Notes: a model not told the origin generated them from the sequence alone. Shown: positions 47,296 through 58,900, numbered from the stretch's first letter. The stretch: DNA of 64,000 nucleotides from Halopseudomonas salina (GCF_008641105.1 NZ_VTTI01000014.1:1-64000), one strand, 5' to 3'. Translations and numbers: made by a program.

Positions 47296-47490
47296 CGCAC
47301 TGGGCCGGTCTCCGGGCTCAGGACATCAGTGATGCCGCCTTCCCGCGCGAAGAGCGCAGTGGCTGTGTGGCATTACCTGCGAGCAGATATTCGCGGCTCG
47401 CGATCCTTTACCGTTGCGGGGGCAGCGTCGGACTTGCACCGACTTCCCGTTTCACCCCATGACCTGTTGGCCAATGGGGCACCCAGTGCG
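47296..47490 (-). ncRNA. Cobalamin riboswitch
   Basis: The conserved core on the minus strand reads GTGAAACGGGAAG, GTCGGTGCAAGTCCGAC and GCTGCCCCCGCAACGGTAA (B12 box), and further on GCCCGGAGACCGGCC. The closing P1 stem is CGCACTGGG (47490-47482) with CCCAGTGCG (47304-47296), 9 bp perfect. It is about 195 nt and lies about 150 nt before btuB. No plain terminator is seen between, so translation control is the likely output. Confidence 0.95.
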
Positions 47491-47550
47491 ACTGGAAGCG
47501 GGGTGGACTCTAGGGGGAATGCGCGCCGGGGTCAAGCTTGCCGGCACGAA

Positions 47551-49434
47551 TCAGTTAATGGAAGGCAGCCGCTGGCGGACGGCGGTTTCAATACCCTTTG
47601 CATCCAGGCCGCACTCGGCCAGCATCTCGGCTGGCTTGGCGTGCTCGACATACCGGTCCGGCAGCCCTAGATTGAGTACTGGTATTGCGGTGCCTTCGGC
47701 AGACAACCATTCGTTCACTGCGCTGCCGGCGCCGCCCATCACTGCATTCTCTTCCAGCGTTACCAGCAAGTCATGGCTGCTGGCCAGTTGGCTGATCAGG
47801 TCGACGTCCAGCGGTTTGACGAAACGCATGTTGGCGACACTGGCATTCAATGCTTCGGCGGCCTCCAATGCGTTGGCGTGCAGAGTACCAAAACACAGGA
47901 TGGCAACCTTTTCGCCTCGGCGCGTCAGTACGCCCTTGCCTATGGGCAGCCCTTCGAGCTCCGGCTCGATGGGTACGCCCGGTCCGGTGCCGCGCGGGTA
48001 GCGCACAGCGGCGGGCCCGTTGTGCAGAAAGCCGGTCGTCAGCATCTGCCGCGTTTCGTTTTCATCGGCAGGCGCCATGATCAGCATGTTCGGCAGGCAA
48101 CGCAGGAAGGACAGGTCAAAACTGCCAGCGTGGGTCGGGCCGTCCTCGCCTACCAGCCCGGCACGATCAATGGCAAAAAGGACATCCAGGTTCTGCACGG
48201 CTACGTCATGTATGACCTGATCATAGGCGCGCTGCAGGAAGGTCGAGTAAATCGCCACCACGGGCTTGGCACCTTCACAGGCCATGCCCGCAGCCAGTGT
48301 TACGGCATGTTGTTCGGCAATGGCAACATCGAAATAACGCCGCGGATAGCGCTCGCTGAACGCAATCAGGTCCGAGCCCTCTTTCATCGCCGGGGTAATA
48401 CCAATCAGGCGTTCGTCCTCGGCTGCCATGTCACAGAGCCACTGGCCAAACACGCTGGAAAACTTCTGTTTGCTTACCCCGTTGCCATTGCGCTTGGGTT
48501 CAAGCTTGGTGATCGCGTGGTAGCCGATGGGGTCTGCCTCGGCGGGGGAGAACCCCTTGCCTTTCTGGGTAACCACGTGCAAGAACTGTGGGCCCTTGAG
48601 CTCACGCATATTGCCCAGGGTGGACACCAGCGTCGGCAGGTCGTGACCGTCGATCGGGCCAATGTAATTCCAGCCCAGCTCCTCGAACAGGGTGCCCTGC
48701 ACCAGCATCCCCTTGGCGTGCTCTTCGGTTCGGCGTGCCAGCTCCCAGGCTGAAGGGATCTTGGACAGGACTTTTTTGCTGCCTTCGCGCATGTGCGAAT
48801 AGGTGCGGCTGGACAGAATCTTAGCCAGATAATTGGACAGGCCGCCAACATTGCGGGAAATCGACATGTCGTTGTCATTAAGTACCACCAACATGTCAGC
48901 TTCCACATCAGAGGCGTGGTTCAGTGCTTCAAACGCCATGCCGGCGGTCAGAGCACCGTCGCCGATGACCGCAACGGTGCGCCGGTCCAGCCCCTGCAGT
49001 CCGGCTGCGATCGCCATGCCCAATGCTGCGCTGATCGATGTGCTGGAGTGACCGACGCCGAAGGTGTCGTAGGGGCTCTCGCTGCGCCGGGGGAAAGCGG
49101 CGAGGCCATCCTTCTGGCGCAGGGTGCTCATCTGCTCGCGGCGTCCGGTCAGTATCTTGTGCGGATAGGCCTGATGGCCCACATCCCAGACAATGCGGTC
49201 GTCCGGAGTGTGGTAGGTATAGTGCAGGGCGATAGTCAATTCAATAACACCCAGGCCTGCGCCAAAGTGCCCGCCGGTCTGGCTGACTGTCCAGAGCAGA
49301 TAGGCACGCAGTTCATCCGCCAGCGTTGGCAGCTGATCTTCATCCAGCTCGCGCAGGCGCGCGGTGGTATCAATGCTGTCCAGCAGCGGGGTGTCAGGCC
49401 GTTCGCGGGGTATCTCGTGGAAAGTACTTGGCAT
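47551..49434 (-). CDS. dxs: 1-deoxy-D-xylulose-5-phosphate synthase
   Basis: DXS condenses pyruvate and glyceraldehyde 3-phosphate, the first step of the MEP isoprenoid pathway; it needs thiamine diphosphate. I chose ATG 49434 ([18 protein letters not shown]), giving 627 residues. Motifs: [18 protein letters not shown], the ThDP motif [26 protein letters not shown], and [15 protein letters not shown] in the central domain. It precedes ispA and xseB in divergence-free order, all on the minus strand. Confidence 0.97.
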   Translation of the reverse strand: MPSTFHEIPRERPDTPLLDSIDTTARLRELDEDQLPTLADELRAYLLWTVSQTGGHFGAGLGVIELTIALHYTYHTPDDRIVWDVGHQAYPHKILTGRREQMSTLRQKDGLAAFPRRSESPYDTFGVGHSSTSISAALGMAIAAGLQGLDRRTVAVIGDGALTAGMAFEALNHASDVEADMLVVLNDNDMSISRNVGGLSNYLAKILSSRTYSHMREGSKKVLSKIPSAWELARRTEEHAKGMLVQGTLFEELGWNYIGPIDGHDLPTLVSTLGNMRELKGPQFLHVVTQKGKGFSPAEADPIGYHAITKLEPKRNGNGVSKQKFSSVFGQWLCDMAAEDERLIGITPAMKEGSDLIAFSERYPRRYFDVAIAEQHAVTLAAGMACEGAKPVVAIYSTFLQRAYDQVIHDVAVQNLDVLFAIDRAGLVGEDGPTHAGSFDLSFLRCLPNMLIMAPADENETRQMLTTGFLHNGPAAVRYPRGTGPGVPIEPELEGLPIGKGVLTRRGEKVAILCFGTLHANALEAAEALNASVANMRFVKPLDVDLISQLASSHDLLVTLEENAVMGGAGSAVNEWLSAEGTAIPVLNLGLPDRYVEHAKPAEMLAECGLDAKGIETAVRQRLPSIN

Positions 49435-49522
49435 CAAACAGGGCTCTGGGTGCCGGGACGACGGGCACAATTAAAACAGCAGTTTAACCGATGCGGGCGG
49501 ATAGCCCAAGACTGCCGGCTGA

Positions 49523-50410
49523 TCAGAAATCCCGTTGCACAATATAGTTGGCGAGCTGTTGCAGTCGCGCACTGTCGGGACCCAGCGGCTGCAGCGCATC
49601 GACGGCCTGATCGCGCAGGGAGGCGGCCAGCTGGCGAGCACCCTCCAGGCCTAACAAGGCTGGATAGGTAGGCTTGTCGCGGGCGAGGTCGGCACCCTGT
49701 TGTTTGCCCAGCACACTGGTCTCGCTCTCGATATCGAGAATATCGTCCTGCACCTGAAAAGCCAGGCCAATACACTCGGCATAGGTGCCCAGCGCCTTCA
49801 AGTGAGCCTGGCTCGCGTGGCCGCTGGCCAGGGCTCCCAGTTGCACTGAGGCACGTATCAGTGCACCGGTCTTCTGCCGGTGCATGTTCTCCAGGGTCTC
49901 TATATCCAGGCTCTGACCAACGGCGCCAAGATCGATTGCCTGACCACCAACCATCCCTGCGGGTCCTGCGGCTGCGGCAAGCAATTGCACCATACGCAAG
50001 CGGATAGCCGGATCGAACTGCTCTGCGGCCGCTAGCCAGTCAAAGGCCATAGCATGCAGCGCGTCACCGGCGAGTATTGCAGTGGCCTCGTCGAATGCCC
50101 GGTGGCAGGTAGGTTGGCCGCGGCGCAGGTCGTCGTTGTCCATTGCTGGAAGGTCGTCATGGATCAGCGAATAGGCGTGGATCATCTCGACAGCGGCGGC
50201 CACCGGATCCGCCTGCGCAATATCACCCTGCAAGGCTTCGCAGCTGGCATAGGCAAGCATGGGGCGAATGCGCTTGCCGCCATTGGTCACACTGTAGCGA
50301 ATCGCCGAAAACAGTCGATCCAGGCGCGGCTGGTCGGAATTCAGATGCTGGTTGAGATAACCGTCGATGCGTTCCTGGCAGCTACCCAGATATTCCTTGA
50401 AATCGGTCAT
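49523..50410 (-). CDS. ispA: Farnesyl diphosphate synthase (short-chain prenyltransferase)
   Basis: IspA joins isopentenyl diphosphate units to geranyl and farnesyl diphosphate. It has 295 residues. First aspartate-rich motif [17 protein letters not shown] and second motif [11 protein letters not shown]; the [15 protein letters not shown] segment binds the diphosphate. It overlaps xseB by 4 nt (ATGA) and lies 88 nt before dxs. Confidence 0.97.
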   Translation of the reverse strand: MTDFKEYLGSCQERIDGYLNQHLNSDQPRLDRLFSAIRYSVTNGGKRIRPMLAYASCEALQGDIAQADPVAAAVEMIHAYSLIHDDLPAMDNDDLRRGQPTCHRAFDEATAILAGDALHAMAFDWLAAAEQFDPAIRLRMVQLLAAAAGPAGMVGGQAIDLGAVGQSLDIETLENMHRQKTGALIRASVQLGALASGHASQAHLKALGTYAECIGLAFQVQDDILDIESETSVLGKQQGADLARDKPTYPALLGLEGARQLAASLRDQAVDALQPLGPDSARLQQLANYIVQRDF

Positions 50411-50646
50411 TCAGTCGGCCCGTCGAAGGGTTCGGTCACCGGTTGACCCTGTCGTTCGGTCAGCAAGCTGACCTTCTGCTCCGCCTGGCTCAGCGCTTGC
50501 TGGCAATCTCGGGTCAGTGCCACACCCTGCTCGAAGGCAGTCAGCGAGTCTTCCAGGCTCAGTTCGCCGCTTTCGAGCTTTTCGACCAGCCCCTGCAGTG
50601 CAGCCAGTGATTGCTCGAAATCCACGGCGGTTTTCTTCTTGGCCAT
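50407..50646 (-). CDS. xseB: Exodeoxyribonuclease VII small subunit
   Basis: XseB pairs with XseA to degrade single-stranded DNA. I chose ATG 50646 ([17 protein letters not shown]), giving 79 residues, with GAGGT upstream. Helical motif [24 protein letters not shown] is typical. It is the first gene of xseB-ispA-dxs. Confidence 0.95.
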   Translation of the reverse strand: MAKKKTAVDFEQSLAALQGLVEKLESGELSLEDSLTAFEQGVALTRDCQQALSQAEQKVSLLTERQGQPVTEPFDGPTE

Positions 50647-50712
50647 GCTTACCTCGGTTTTCTGGCTAATCGGACTCGGCTGAACAGTATACAAGGGTAA
50701 TGGGGCGGTCAA

Positions 50713-51486
50713 TCAGCCATACACTTTATAAAAATAGAACAGACTCAAGCTCCAGCCGATCAGAATGACCAGAGCTCTCAGCCATGCGTCGGGCAGCCGG
50801 CGGGCCAGGCGACCACCGCAGTAGCCGCCAGCAATCGTGCCAGTCAGCATGATCAGTAGTGCCGGCCAGTGGACCGCACCCGCGACGATGAAAGTTAGCG
50901 TTGCAATACTGTATATGACCGATGAAAGCAGACTTTTGATCGCATTGATTTCCACCACCTGCGTACGGCCGGCAATAGCCAGGCTGGCGATCATCATGAT
51001 GCCCATCCCCGCACCGAAGAAACCGCCATACAGTGACACCAATAATTGGCTCAGGAAACCAACGGGTCCCAGATGGGGGGACTCTTCCCGAGTTCGCTGG
51101 CTGGCGACCAGCCTTGCCAGGGATTTGCTGAAGGTAAACAGCAAGGTAGCGAGCAGTAACAACCAGGGAATCAGCCGGTAAAACAGCTGATCGCTGGTCA
51201 GTAATAACAGCAGCCCGCCACCCAGGCCACCGATGAGCGCTGCTCCAGCCAAGGGCAGAAGATAACTGTGTAACGGCAGTATGCGCAGTTCACGGCGTAG
51301 CGCCCAAGCGGTTGACAAGCTCGCCGGCCACAGTGCGACCGCGTTGGTTGCATTGGCACTGACAGGCGCTATACCTGCCGCCAGCAACGCGGGGAAGGAG
51401 AAGAATGTTCCTCCACCTGCCAGAGCATTCATCACTCCGCCTGCAAAACCGCCGGCGATGATCAGCGCAACATGCCATATATCCAT
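50713..51486 (-). CDS. Sulfite exporter TauE/SafE family permease
   Basis: A 257-residue membrane protein with about eight helices in two repeats. Opening motif IIAGGFAGGVMNALAGGGTFFSFPAL and second repeat LLVSLYGGFFGAGMGIMMIASLA are characteristic. Members move organosulfonates, sulfite or other anions; the substrate is unknown. It lies 67 nt upstream of xseB on the same strand. Confidence 0.9.
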   Translation of the reverse strand: MDIWHVALIIAGGFAGGVMNALAGGGTFFSFPALLAAGIAPVSANATNAVALWPASLSTAWALRRELRILPLHSYLLPLAGAALIGGLGGGLLLLLTSDQLFYRLIPWLLLLATLLFTFSKSLARLVASQRTREESPHLGPVGFLSQLLVSLYGGFFGAGMGIMMIASLAIAGRTQVVEINAIKSLLSSVIYSIATLTFIVAGAVHWPALLIMLTGTIAGGYCGGRLARRLPDAWLRALVILIGWSLSLFYFYKVYG

Positions 51487-51615
51487 ACCGAGTCCGCTCT
51501 CAGAGTGAACGGCTCAGTATACCGGTGTGCTCGCGCGGAAAGACGAAGTGCAGCGCACAAACTCGCGCCCGCATAATCATGACGTGCTTAACTGGAGGCA
51601 ATACAGGGAGAACCC

Positions 51616-52374
51616 ATGCAACGAACCCGATTTGAATTTCCTGGCGCCCAGGGCCATGCGCTGGCAGGCCTGCTGGAAATACCTGACACTGGCGAGTATG
51701 TCGCCATGGCGCTGTTTGCCCATTGTTTTACCTGCGGCAAGGACAGCGCCGCGGCATCGCGAATTGCCCGGCAGTTGGTGGACCAGGGCATCGCCGTGTT
51801 GCGCTTTGATTTTACCGGCCTGGGGAGCAGCGATGGAGAGTTTGCCAACACCAATTTTTCTTCCAATATAGAGGATCTGCTGGCCGCCTCTGCTTGGCTG
51901 CAAGAACACCATAGAGCCCCACGCTTGCTGATCGGTCACAGCCTGGGTGGTGCAGCGGTTCTGGCGGCCGCTCAGCAGATGGATTGCGTAGAGGCTGTCG
52001 CCACCATTGCTGCGCCATCGACGGCAACACACGTACGGCATCTGTTCGCCGATGACCGTGAAGAAATTCGCCGTCAGGGGCACGCCCGGGTGGACCTGGC
52101 TGGCCGGCCATTTACGGTCAAGGCCCAATTTCTCGATGACCTGGAAAAATGGAATTCGGCTGATCACATTAATAACCTGCGCAAGGCGCTGATTGTTTTC
52201 CATTCTCCAGTCGATGAACTGGTTGATGTATCCGAGGCTGCAGCGATTTACCAGGCAGCAATGCACCCCAAGAGTTTTATCTCGCTTGATGATGCCGACC
52301 ATATGCTCAGTCGCAGTGAAGATGCGGTTTATGTGGCGAATGTGCTGGTCGCCTGGGCGACGCGTTATCTGTAA
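51616..52374 (+). CDS. Alpha/beta hydrolase
   Basis: A 252-residue hydrolase. Nucleophile elbow is GHSLGG ([15 protein letters not shown] at about 101-115), with the acid in [11 protein letters not shown] and the His in LDDADHMLS. The sequence matches the hydrolase half of proteins that elsewhere are fused to an OsmC domain; here it stops before OsmC. The upstream 129-nt gap is divergent with the TauE gene; SD CAGGGAG. Confidence 0.87.
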   Translation: MQRTRFEFPGAQGHALAGLLEIPDTGEYVAMALFAHCFTCGKDSAAASRIARQLVDQGIAVLRFDFTGLGSSDGEFANTNFSSNIEDLLAASAWLQEHHRAPRLLIGHSLGGAAVLAAAQQMDCVEAVATIAAPSTATHVRHLFADDREEIRRQGHARVDLAGRPFTVKAQFLDDLEKWNSADHINNLRKALIVFHSPVDELVDVSEAAAIYQAAMHPKSFISLDDADHMLSRSEDAVYVANVLVAWATRYL

Positions 52375-52430
52375 TCTGTTTCCCTGCGACCAGAATCCAC
52401 TCAGATGAAGAATTGACAGGAGTAACACCA

Positions 52431-52742
52431 ATGAAAAAATTTCTCGTGACCCTCCTCTGTACCGGCAGCTTGGCGATCGGCCTGAGTCTGTCTGTTGCCA
52501 AGGCAACTACGCACGACGGAGCCTTGAGCGAAGGGGAGATTCGCAAGATCGATCAGGAGTCTGGACGCGTCACCCTGAGCCATGGCCCGATTGAAAACCT
52601 GCAGATGCCGGGTATGACCATGATGTTCCAGGTCATGCCGGTTGAGCAGCTGGAAGAGCTTGAAGCGGGTGACAAGGTGAGGTTTCGTGCTGTGCAGGAT
52701 AATGGTAAGTTGCTGGTTACCGAGATCGAGAAAGCCGAGTGA
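52431..52742 (+). CDS. cusF: CusF-like periplasmic copper-binding protein
   Basis: A 103-residue exported OB-fold protein (signal MKKFLVTLLCTGSLAIGLSLSVAKA). The metal site region is SHGPIENLQMPGMTMMFQV: the histidine and the two Met ligands of CusF are present, but the Trp that caps copper in E. coli CusF is Met here (LQMPGMTM). It begins a copper-export cluster with cusCBA downstream. SD AGGAG. No cusRS genes are in the window. Confidence 0.9.
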   Translation: MKKFLVTLLCTGSLAIGLSLSVAKATTHDGALSEGEIRKIDQESGRVTLSHGPIENLQMPGMTMMFQVMPVEQLEELEAGDKVRFRAVQDNGKLLVTEIEKAE

Positions 52743-52752
52743 CACCTGCCCC

Positions 52753-53136
52753 GTGAAACTGCTGCGCACCACGCTCACTGCCGTCATCTGTTCCCTGCTG
52801 CTGTCGTTCAATACGCTGGCGGCAGCACTGTTGGCTGTTGATCGATGCATGGAAGGCGCAGGGTCTGAGCTGCATCAGATGGCAGACATGGCGGATATGT
52901 CTGACATGCCTGGTACGCAGGCCCACAGTGATTGTGCCGACACTGAAGAAAACTGGATAAGTGCGACAGCGCAGCTGTTATGTGATCAGGGTGGCGAATG
53001 TCACATGGGTGGGGCCGTCGTTCCTGCAGCAGCGATGGCATCGTCAGCTTTGCCAGAGTACGCGCCCCCGGTTTTTGCCAAGCCGGCTTTCAGTCCTACC
53101 TATCCGACTGCTTTCTGGCGCCCCCCGCGCCACTGA
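52753..53136 (+). CDS. Small exported Cys/Met/His-rich protein of the copper cluster
   Basis: A 127-residue protein starting at GTG 52753 (VKLLRTTLTAVICSLLLSFNTLAAALLAV, signal or anchor). The middle is rich in metal ligands: CMEGAGSELHQMADMADMSDMPG, then HSDCADTEEN, and LLCDQGGECHMGGA. No known domain recognised. It sits between cusF and the TolC-type gene, so copper binding or sensing is a reasonable guess. Confidence 0.7.
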   Translation: MKLLRTTLTAVICSLLLSFNTLAAALLAVDRCMEGAGSELHQMADMADMSDMPGTQAHSDCADTEENWISATAQLLCDQGGECHMGGAVVPAAAMASSALPEYAPPVFAKPAFSPTYPTAFWRPPRH

Positions 53137-53229
53137 TTCCTGAATGATCTGAATCCCGCCCGTATCGGCGGTGTCTGCTTGCGGCTGTCTGGTTCAGACA
53201 GCGCGGCATCAGCAACAGGAATCAATATC

Positions 53230-54483
53230 ATGTTTTCCACTTTATTCAGGCGATTGAGTCGCTGCCTGGCGGCCATTGCGCTGGCGCTCGGCCTGGCCGT
53301 GCCTGCCGGTGCACTTACCTTCGATCAGACGCTGCGCATCGCCGAGCGTGAAGCGCCCTCGCTTGCGGCGCAGGCAGCCAACAGTCAGGCTGCCCGCAGC
53401 GCTGCCATTCCCGCAGGTGCACTTCCAGATCCCCGGTTGGGGCTGGGCCTGCAGAATCTTCCGGTTGAGGGGCCCTCAGCCTGGGACCTTGATGCAGAGC
53501 GCATGACCATGCAGCGCATCGGTCTCATGCAGGAAGTGCCAAGCCGCGCCAAACGCCGGGCCCGAGTTGAGCTGGCGCAGGCGGGCATAATGCTTGCCGA
53601 TGCGCAGCAGGCGGTCGAGCGTCTGGAAGTGCAGCAGGGTGCAGCCCAGGCCTGGATTGCGGTTCTGGCCATTGAGCGCAAGCTGACGGCTTTCGCTGAG
53701 CTCCATGCGCAAAACCAACTTTTTGCCAAGGCCGTCGATGCCCGCCTGGCTGGCGGCGCGGGCCTGGCGGCCGACAGCGTGGCGCCCCGCCAGGAAGCGG
53801 CGATGCTGGCTGACCGCGAAGACGCGCTTGTGCGCGAGCAAGCGCTGGCGCGAGCCCAGTTGCGCCGGTGGGTAGGCGAGCAGGCCGGCCAGCCACTGAG
53901 CGGTGGCTGGCCCAAGTGGCCGGTGGACGCTGACGAGTACCATGATCGTCTACAACGCCATCCTCAGCTTCAGCTGTTCGATCCGCTGTCGCGTCAGGCT
54001 CAGGCGGACATTGACCGGGCTATCGCGGAGAAGACGCCAGACTGGAGTTGGGGCGTCGACTATCTGAGAAGGGGGCGGGAGTTCGGCGATATGGTCAATC
54101 TCAGTGTGACCTTTGATCTGCCCGTTTTTGCCGGTTCCAGACAGGATCCGCTGATCGAGGCTGAGCGCGCCAGCCTTGCCAGGGTGGAGGCCCAGCGGCA
54201 ATCGATTGCGCGCACCTACCAGCTCGAGTTAACCGACGCACTTGCCGAATATCAGAGACTTGACCGGACCTTGAACCGGTCAGAAGACACGCTCCTGCCT
54301 TTGGCGGAGGAAAAGGTCCGGCTGGCCATGGCGGATTATCGTTCTGGCAGGGGCGCGCTGAACACCGTGATCGATGCCCGTGAGCAACTGATTGATGCCC
54401 GCCTGCGCCATATCGACCTGGCACGGGACCGCTCCCTGAGCAACGCCCGCCTGTATTTCGCCTTTGGAGCTGACCACCAATGA
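53230..54483 (+). CDS. cusC: CusC-like outer membrane efflux channel (TolC family)
   Basis: A 417-residue protein with signal peptide (LAAIALALGLAVPAGA) from ATG 53230; AGGAA 9-13 nt upstream. The two TolC-type coiled-coil/beta repeats are seen: LTFDQTLRIAEREAPSLAAQAAN in the first, and LVNLSVTFDLPVFAGSRQDPLIEAER-like in the second. No lipobox Cys was found at the signal cleavage site. It overlaps cusB by 4 nt. Confidence 0.88.
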   Translation: MFSTLFRRLSRCLAAIALALGLAVPAGALTFDQTLRIAEREAPSLAAQAANSQAARSAAIPAGALPDPRLGLGLQNLPVEGPSAWDLDAERMTMQRIGLMQEVPSRAKRRARVELAQAGIMLADAQQAVERLEVQQGAAQAWIAVLAIERKLTAFAELHAQNQLFAKAVDARLAGGAGLAADSVAPRQEAAMLADREDALVREQALARAQLRRWVGEQAGQPLSGGWPKWPVDADEYHDRLQRHPQLQLFDPLSRQAQADIDRAIAEKTPDWSWGVDYLRRGREFGDMVNLSVTFDLPVFAGSRQDPLIEAERASLARVEAQRQSIARTYQLELTDALAEYQRLDRTLNRSEDTLLPLAEEKVRLAMADYRSGRGALNTVIDAREQLIDARLRHIDLARDRSLSNARLYFAFGADHQ

Positions 54484-55916
54484 AAAACCTATTCGCAAAG
54501 ATGTTTGTTCTATTGGCAGCGTCTTGCTTGCTCACGCTTGCTCCCGCCCTGGCCCAACCAGCCGAAGAAGACCGTGAGGTGCTTTACTGGTACGACCCGA
54601 TGTATCCCCAGCAACGTTTCGAAAAGCCCGGTCCGTCACCGTTCATGGACATGGACCTGGTGCCCCGCTATGCGGACAATGACGCCGGCAGTGACGGGAC
54701 GGTCATGCGGATCGACCCCGGTATTGTGCAGAATCTGGGCATGCGACTGGCGGCTGTCAGCCGCGGGCCGGTCAGCATAACCATCGAGGCAACGGGGCAG
54801 CTGACGTTCAATCAGCGCAATCTGGCCGTGGTTCAGGCACGCAGCGCGGGCTTTGTCGAGCGGGTGTATGCATTGGCTGAGCAGGATCAGGTCGCCCAGG
54901 GTGCGCCGCTGGCTGATTTGCTGGTACCCCAATGGTCTGCGGTACAGGAAGAGTATCTGTCGTTACGCGGTCTCGGAGAGCCGGAGCTACTGGCGGCTGC
55001 GCGTCAACGGATGCGTCTGGCCGGCATGCCGGACACGCTGATTCGCCAACTTGAGCGCAGCGGACGTGCACAAACGCTGTGGACTCTGAGGAGCCCTATT
55101 GATGGTGTGCTGCTCGATCTTGAGGTGCAGCAGGGCATGACAATAGCGGCTGGTGCCACGCTGGCGCGAATCAATGGCATAGATACGGTCTGGCTGGTTG
55201 TCGAAGTGCCCGAAGCTCAGATCGCCGGTCTGGCGCCCGGACAGACAGTGCTGGCGCGATTACCGGCGTTTCCCGGTGAGTCGCTCGACGGCACTATCGA
55301 GGCGGTGCTGCCGCAGGCCAGTCGCGACAGTCGGACAGTTCAGGTGCGCATCGTCCTCGACAATGATAAGCAGCAACTGCGGCCAGGCATGACCGCCGAC
55401 GTTACCCTGAGTCGTCAGGAAGCCGTGGCTCTGCTTGTGCCAACAGAGGCACTGATTCGTACCGGCAGGCGCACTCTGGTCATGGTTGCCGAGGAAGCCG
55501 GCAGATTCAGGCCGGTGGAAGTGCGTATCGGTCGTGAGACGGAAGATAAAACGGTTGTGCTCGAAGGGTTGCAAGAGGGGCAGCAGGTAGTTGCTTCCGG
55601 CCAGTTTCTGCTGGACTCCGAAGCCAGCTTGCGTGGTCTGACTGCTGCCCCGGTGGACATGCCGATGTCCATGCCACAGGCGCCCGTGCTGCATCCTTCA
55701 GAGGGCACTATCGTCGGCATTGAAGAGGATATGATTTTCCTTGATCACGGACCTTTCCCTACATTGAACATGCCCGGCATGACCATGGGCTTTCCATTTG
55801 CAGATCCGGCACTGTTGAAGGGGCTGGAAGAAAATGATCGGGTTCGGGTCGGTGTGCGTGAGAGTGATGAAGGCCTGACTATCGAGACTATCGAGAAAGT
55901 GGAGGCTCAGCCATGA
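54480..55916 (+). CDS. cusB: CusB-like membrane fusion protein with C-terminal CusF-like domain
   Basis: A 478-residue periplasmic adaptor. After the signal peptide a heavy-metal-binding segment [27 protein letters not shown] lies at about 35-60. The lipoyl/hairpin and beta-barrel domains follow. Residues from about 395 form a CusF-like domain ([33 protein letters not shown]), again with Met in place of the capping Trp. Fused CusB-CusF proteins occur in several proteobacteria. ATGA overlap with cusA. Confidence 0.9.
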   Translation: MKNLFAKMFVLLAASCLLTLAPALAQPAEEDREVLYWYDPMYPQQRFEKPGPSPFMDMDLVPRYADNDAGSDGTVMRIDPGIVQNLGMRLAAVSRGPVSITIEATGQLTFNQRNLAVVQARSAGFVERVYALAEQDQVAQGAPLADLLVPQWSAVQEEYLSLRGLGEPELLAAARQRMRLAGMPDTLIRQLERSGRAQTLWTLRSPIDGVLLDLEVQQGMTIAAGATLARINGIDTVWLVVEVPEAQIAGLAPGQTVLARLPAFPGESLDGTIEAVLPQASRDSRTVQVRIVLDNDKQQLRPGMTADVTLSRQEAVALLVPTEALIRTGRRTLVMVAEEAGRFRPVEVRIGRETEDKTVVLEGLQEGQQVVASGQFLLDSEASLRGLTAAPVDMPMSMPQAPVLHPSEGTIVGIEEDMIFLDHGPFPTLNMPGMTMGFPFADPALLKGLEENDRVRVGVRESDEGLTIETIEKVEAQP

Positions 55917-58900
55917 TTGCCGCGACTATTCGCTGGTCGGTAGCCAATCGTTTCCTGGTGCTGTTGGCGACCCTGTTTGCAATTGCCTGGGGCACCTGGT
56001 CGGTACAGAACACCCCGATTGATGCGTTGCCGGACCTGTCCGATGTCCAGGTCATTATCCGCACACCCTATGCCGGTCAGGCGCCGCAGATCGTCGAGAA
56101 TCAGGTGACCTACCCGCTGGCCACGACCATGCTCTCGGTGCCGGGGGCGAAGACCGTGCGCGGTTATTCGTTCTTCGGTGATAGCTATGTTTACGTGTTG
56201 TTCGAGGACGCTACGGACCTGTACTGGGCGCGCTCCCGTGTGCTGGAGTATCTCAGCCAGGTGCAGAGCAGCCTGCCCGCTGGCGCTGAGCCGGCATTGG
56301 GGCCGGATGCCACCGGCGTCGGCTGGATTTTCCAGTACGCACTGGTCGACCGCACCGGCCAGCATGACCTGGCGCAGCTGCGCTCATTGCAGGACTGGTT
56401 TTTGCGTTACGAGCTGAAAACGCTGCCAAACGTGGCCGAGGTAGCGCCGATCGGCGGAATGGTCAAACAGTATCAGGTTGTGCTTGATCCGGTGCGTATG
56501 GCCAGTCAGCAAGTCACCCAGCAGCAGATTGCCCGGGCCATTGATGATGCCAACCGGGAAACCGGCGGTAGCGTGCTGGAACTGGCCGAAAGCGAGTTCA
56601 TGGTGCGGGCCTCCGGCTATCTGCAGTCGATTGCCGATTTCCGCAGTATTCCGTTGCGCCTGGGTAGCAGCGGAGCACCAATCACTCTGGGCGATGTGGC
56701 GGATATTCGCCTAGGGCCGGAAATGCGTCGTGGCATTGCCGAGCTCGATGGAGAGGGAGAGGTCGTCGGCGGAGTCGTCATCCTGCGTAGCGGCAAGAAT
56801 GCCCGGGAGACCATTGCGGCGGTGAAGACTCGGCTGGAGGAGCTGAAGAAGGGCCTGCCCGAGGGTGTCGAGATTGTTACCACCTACGATCGCAGTGAGC
56901 TGATCGACAGTGCCGTAAGGAATCTGAGCTACAAGCTGGTAGAGGAATTCATTGTGGTGGCGCTGGTATGCGTGCTGTTCCTCTGGCACTTGCGTTCCTC
57001 GCTGGTGGCAATCGTTTCGCTACCGGTAGGTATTCTGATCGCGTTCATCATCATGCAGCGCCAGGGCGTCAACGCCAACATCATGTCCCTTGGGGGAATC
57101 GCAATCGCGATTGGCGCGATGGTGGATGCGGCCATTGTCATGATCGAGAACGCGCACAAGCATATCGAGGCCTGGCATAAGCGCAATCCCGACAAGGAGC
57201 TCAAGGGCGATGCGCACTGGAAAGTAATAACGGATGCGGCTGTAGAAGTGGGTCCTGCGCTGTTTTTCAGTCTTTTGATCATTACGCTATCGTTCATTCC
57301 GGTATTCACCCTGGAGGCCCAGGAAGGCCGACTGTTTGGTCCGTTGGCATTTACCAAGACCTACGCCATGGCGGCGGCTGCGGGTCTGGCAATAACCCTG
57401 GTACCTGTACTGATGGGGTACTGGATCCGCGGCAAAATTCCGGCAGAAGAGCGCAATCCGATCAGTCGAGGGCTGATCAGGGTTTATCAGCCGGCGCTGG
57501 ATGCGGTACTGCGCTGGCCGAAAGCGACGATCGCCCTTGCTGTAGTGATCTTTCTCAGCGGACTTTGGCCTGTCAGCCAACTGGGTGGTGAGTTCCTGCC
57601 GCCGCTGGATGAGGGCGATCTGCTCTATATGCCTACGGCGCTACCAGGACTGTCGCCGCAAAAGGCTGCAGAACTGCTGCAGCGCACCGACCGGATGATC
57701 AAGTCCGTGCCTGAGGTCGCCCGCGTATTCGGCAAGGCCGGGCGTGCAGATACCGCCACCGATCCCGCGCCACTGACCATGTTCGAGACGACTATCCAGT
57801 TCAAGCCGCGCGACCAGTGGCGCGAAGGAATGACGCCAGAGAAGCTGGTCGAAGAGCTGGACCGGGCGGTACAGGTTCCGGGTCTGGCCAACCTGTGGAT
57901 TCCGCCGATCCGTAACCGTATCGATATGCTGGCAACGGGGATCAAAAGCCCGATCGGGGTCAAGGTATATGGCTCCGAGCTGGCGCAGATCGATCGCGCT
58001 GCCCAGGCTGTCGAAAAGATTGCCAAGGAGATTCCGGGTGTCAGCTCGGCAATCGCTGAAAGGCTGACTGGCGGGCGCTATATCGATATCGACATCGACC
58101 GCACTGCGGCAGCGCGCTACGGACTGAATATCGCCGATGTCCAGGCCATTGTGGCCGGTGCGGTAGGTGGGATGAATGTGGGTGAAACCGTCGAGGGTCT
58201 GGCGCGCTACCCCATCAGCCTGCGTTACCCCCGTGAATGGCGTGACTCTCTGGGCGATCTGCAACGGCTACCCATTTATACGCCCAGGGGAGATCAGATC
58301 ACCCTGGGCACGGTGGCGGATATTGCTATCACGGATGGGCCGCCTATGCTCAAGAGCGAGAACGCGCGCCTGACAGGCTGGGTCTATGTGGACGTGCGTG
58401 ATCGTGATATGGCCGCGGTGGTCGCAGATCTGAAGGCTCGGATCAGTGACGAGGTGGAGCTGACATCCGGGATGAGTATCAGTTATTCCGGCCAGTTCGA
58501 ATTCATGGAGCGCGCCAACGCCAAGCTGAAGCTGGTGGTGCCTGCGACGCTGCTGATCATATTTGTGCTCTTGTATCTGATCTTCCGCCGTTTCGATGAA
58601 GCCTTGCTGATCATGGCGACATTACCCTTCGCACTTACCGGTGGGGTCTGGTTTCTCTATTGGCTGGACTTCAACCTGTCTATCGCCACCGGTGTCGGTT
58701 TTATTGCATTGGCGGGTGTTGCAGCCGAATTCGGGGTGATCATGCTGCTGTATCTGACCAATGCGCGAAAGGAGCGTCTCAATGCCGGACTTAATGACGA
58801 AGGTTCGCTGATCGATGCGATTCGCGAGGGGGCAGTACAGCGAGTCAGGCCCAAGGCCATGACCGTGGCGGTGATTATTGCCGGCCTGATGCCGATTCTG

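Noticed and set aside
47773..48753. 326-codon frame opposite dxs
   Set aside because: Lies entirely within dxs on the other strand, with no recognised motif; dxs is a clear gene.
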